The notes under the pieces: generated by a model | Seen by the model: the letters and a program-made list of their open reading frames with translations, nothing else | The model's database searches: none | What the model was told of the DNA's origin: nothing | DNA from: HGM04593 sp964458275 | GTDB lineage: Bacteria > Bacteroidota > Bacteroidia > Bacteroidales > Bacteroidaceae | Reading direction: 5' to 3' | Length of the DNA stretch: 6,438 bases | Assembly: GCA_964458275.1 (NCBI GenBank) | Contig: CAYWIE010000069.1 | Coordinates: 1 to 6,438, forward strand | Program-made: the position numbers and the translations under genes | Shown here: positions 5,030 to 6,438 of the stretch, in pieces | How the letters are laid out: every line of letters starts with the position of its first letter | Numbering within the stretch: position 1 is the stretch's first letter

Positions 5030-6438
5030 ATGAAAAACAAATTACGCAGTACACAATGTACCGAGGGTAGAAGAATGGCAGGAGCGAGAGCCCTTTGGAT
5101 TGCCAACGGAATGAAGCGCGAAATGTTCGGCAAGCCCATAATTGCCATCGCAAACTCATTCACCCAGCTTGTTCCCGGACACACACATCTGCACGAAGCC
5201 GGACAGCTTGTAAAGAGAGAAATCGAAAAACTCGGCTGCTATGCAGCGGAATTCAACACCATAGCCATCGACGACGGCATCGCGATGGGACACGACGGAA
5301 TGTTATATTCCCTCCCCTCACGCGACATCATTGCCGACAGCGTGGAATACATGTGCAATGCCCACAAGGTAGACGCCCTTGTCTGCATATCCAACTGCGA
5401 CAAGATTACCCCCGGAATGCTCATGGCATCCATGCGTCTCAACATTCCCACAGTCTTTGTTTCGGGCGGTCCCATGGAGGCAGGAAAATACAAAGGCGAG
5501 AAACTCGACCTCATTTCGGCAATGATTAAAGGCGCCGACACATCGGTATCGGACGAAGAACTTGCCGAAGTAGAGAGACGTTCATGCCCCGGTTGCGGAA
5601 GCTGTTCGGGAATGTTCACTGCGAACTCCATGAACTCGCTCACCGAAGCCATCGGACTTTCATTGCCCGGCAACGGCACAATCCTTGCCACACACACCAA
5701 CCGCGAGCAACTGATGAAAGACGCCGCAAAGCTCATCGTAGAGAACGCATACAAATACTACGAAGAGGGCGACGAGAGCGTACTTCCCAAGAGCATAGCC
5801 ACACGCGAAGCATTCCTCAATGCCATGACACTGGACATTGCAATGGGAGGTTCCACAAACACCATCCTCCACCTGTTGGCAGTAGCACAAGAGGCAGGCG
5901 TTGAGTTCAAGATGGAAGACATCGACAAACTGAGCCGCGCCGTACCCTGTCTGTGCAAGCTTGCCCCCAACACCGCAAAATACAGCATAGAGGACTGCGG
6001 ACGTGCAGGTGGCATACTCGGCATACTCGGCGAACTGGCAAAAGGCGGCCTGCTCTACACCGACGTGAAGCGCGTAGACGGAGCAACACTCGGCGAAGAC
6101 ATCAAACGCTACAGCATCACCGGCGAGAACATCAGCGACGAGGCAGCACGCATTTACGGCACAGCCCCCGCCAACCGTTTCAGCAACGTAATGGGCTCAC
6201 ACAGCACAATGTGGGCGACACTCGACAACGACCGTGCAAACGGCTGCATACGCGACCTCGAACATGCCTATTCAAAGGACGGTGGCCTTGCAATCCTCTT
6301 CGGCAACATAGCCAAAGACGGCTGCGTGGTAAAGACAGCCGGCGTAGACGAAAGCATCTGGAAATTCAGCGGCACCGCAAAGGTATTCGACTCACAGGAA
6401 GCAGCGGTAGAAGGCATTCTCGGCGGCAAAGTACAGGC
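5030..6438 (+). CDS. ilvD: Dihydroxy-acid dehydratase IlvD, partial (3' end beyond window)
   Basis: Dehydrates 2,3-dihydroxy-isovalerate and 2,3-dihydroxy-3-methylvalerate to the 2-keto acid precursors of Val/Leu and Ile. It is a cytosolic, Mg- and iron-sulfur-dependent enzyme. The frame is open from the ATG at 5030 to the window end: 469 codons of roughly 600 expected, with no frameshift. Visible family signatures are the N-terminal RRMAGARALW (14-23), NSFTQLVPGH (42-51), IDDGIAMGHDGM (80-91), the SNCDKITPGMLMAS motif with cluster ligand C123 and metal-site D124/K125 (121-134), CPGCGSCSGMFTANSMN (186-202) with cluster ligand C192, and GGSTNT (273-278). The sequence is of the E. coli/Bacteroides long type. 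The C-terminal catalytic part is not in the window. The start is chosen as the first Met, where homology begins, 13 bases after the attenuator T-run, with an A-rich rather than Shine-Dalgarno upstream context. Other ilv genes may follow, as is common in Bacteroidales. Confidence 0.96.
   Translation, partial: MKNKLRSTQCTEGRRMAGARALWIANGMKREMFGKPIIAIANSFTQLVPGHTHLHEAGQLVKREIEKLGCYAAEFNTIAIDDGIAMGHDGMLYSLPSRDIIADSVEYMCNAHKVDALVCISNCDKITPGMLMASMRLNIPTVFVSGGPMEAGKYKGEKLDLISAMIKGADTSVSDEELAEVERRSCPGCGSCSGMFTANSMNSLTEAIGLSLPGNGTILATHTNREQLMKDAAKLIVENAYKYYEEGDESVLPKSIATREAFLNAMTLDIAMGGSTNTILHLLAVAQEAGVEFKMEDIDKLSRAVPCLCKLAPNTAKYSIEDCGRAGGILGILGELAKGGLLYTDVKRVDGATLGEDIKRYSITGENISDEAARIYGTAPANRFSNVMGSHSTMWATLDNDRANGCIRDLEHAYSKDGGLAILFGNIAKDGCVVKTAGVDESIWKFSGTAKVFDSQEAAVEGILGGKVQ

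Noticed and set aside
5239..5754. 171-codon minus-strand ORF
   Set aside because: It is antisense to ilvD, which is open and conserved throughout this stretch.

Overview
The window looks like a chromosomal segment from a member of the Bacteroidales (Bacteroides, Prevotella or a relative). Three promoters match the Bacteroidetes type (TTTG near -33 and/or TAnnTTTG near -7). Shine-Dalgarno sites are weak or absent, none of the readable tRNA 3' ends encodes CCA, and the NspC, SodB and IlvD sequences read like Bacteroidales family members. These species-level impressions come from memory of the families, not from a search.

Layout. Positions 1-395 hold a minus-strand tRNA operon, in transcription order Gly(GCC), Leu(CAG), Leu(GAG), Gly(GCC); the last copy is cut by the window edge. 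Its promoter lies at 415-445. Positions 524-4002 hold a minus-strand pair: a UvrD/PcrA-type DNA helicase, then carboxynorspermidine decarboxylase (nspC) only 2 bases downstream. The helicase has its own -7 box just upstream. Divergent from it on the plus strand is an Fe/Mn-family superoxide dismutase (sodB), ending in a hairpin terminator. The rest of the plus strand (about 4824-6438) is the control region and first 469 codons of dihydroxy-acid dehydratase (ilvD), which runs off the window.

Most interesting region. The 200 bases before ilvD form a complete ribosome-mediated transcription attenuator. They contain a near-perfect promoter, a 20-codon leader peptide carrying His-Ile-Ile-Asn-Val-Val-Val-Ile-Leu just before its stop codon, and a set of mutually exclusive RNA pairings: protector 1:2, antiterminator 2:3 and terminator 3:4 with a U-tract. 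The layout parallels the ilv/leu/trp leaders of enterobacteria. It predicts that scarcity of charged Ile, Val or Leu tRNA stalls the leader ribosome and lets transcription enter ilvD, a branched-chain amino acid biosynthesis gene. The long ORFs opposite nspC, uvrD and ilvD are reading-frame shadows and are not annotated.
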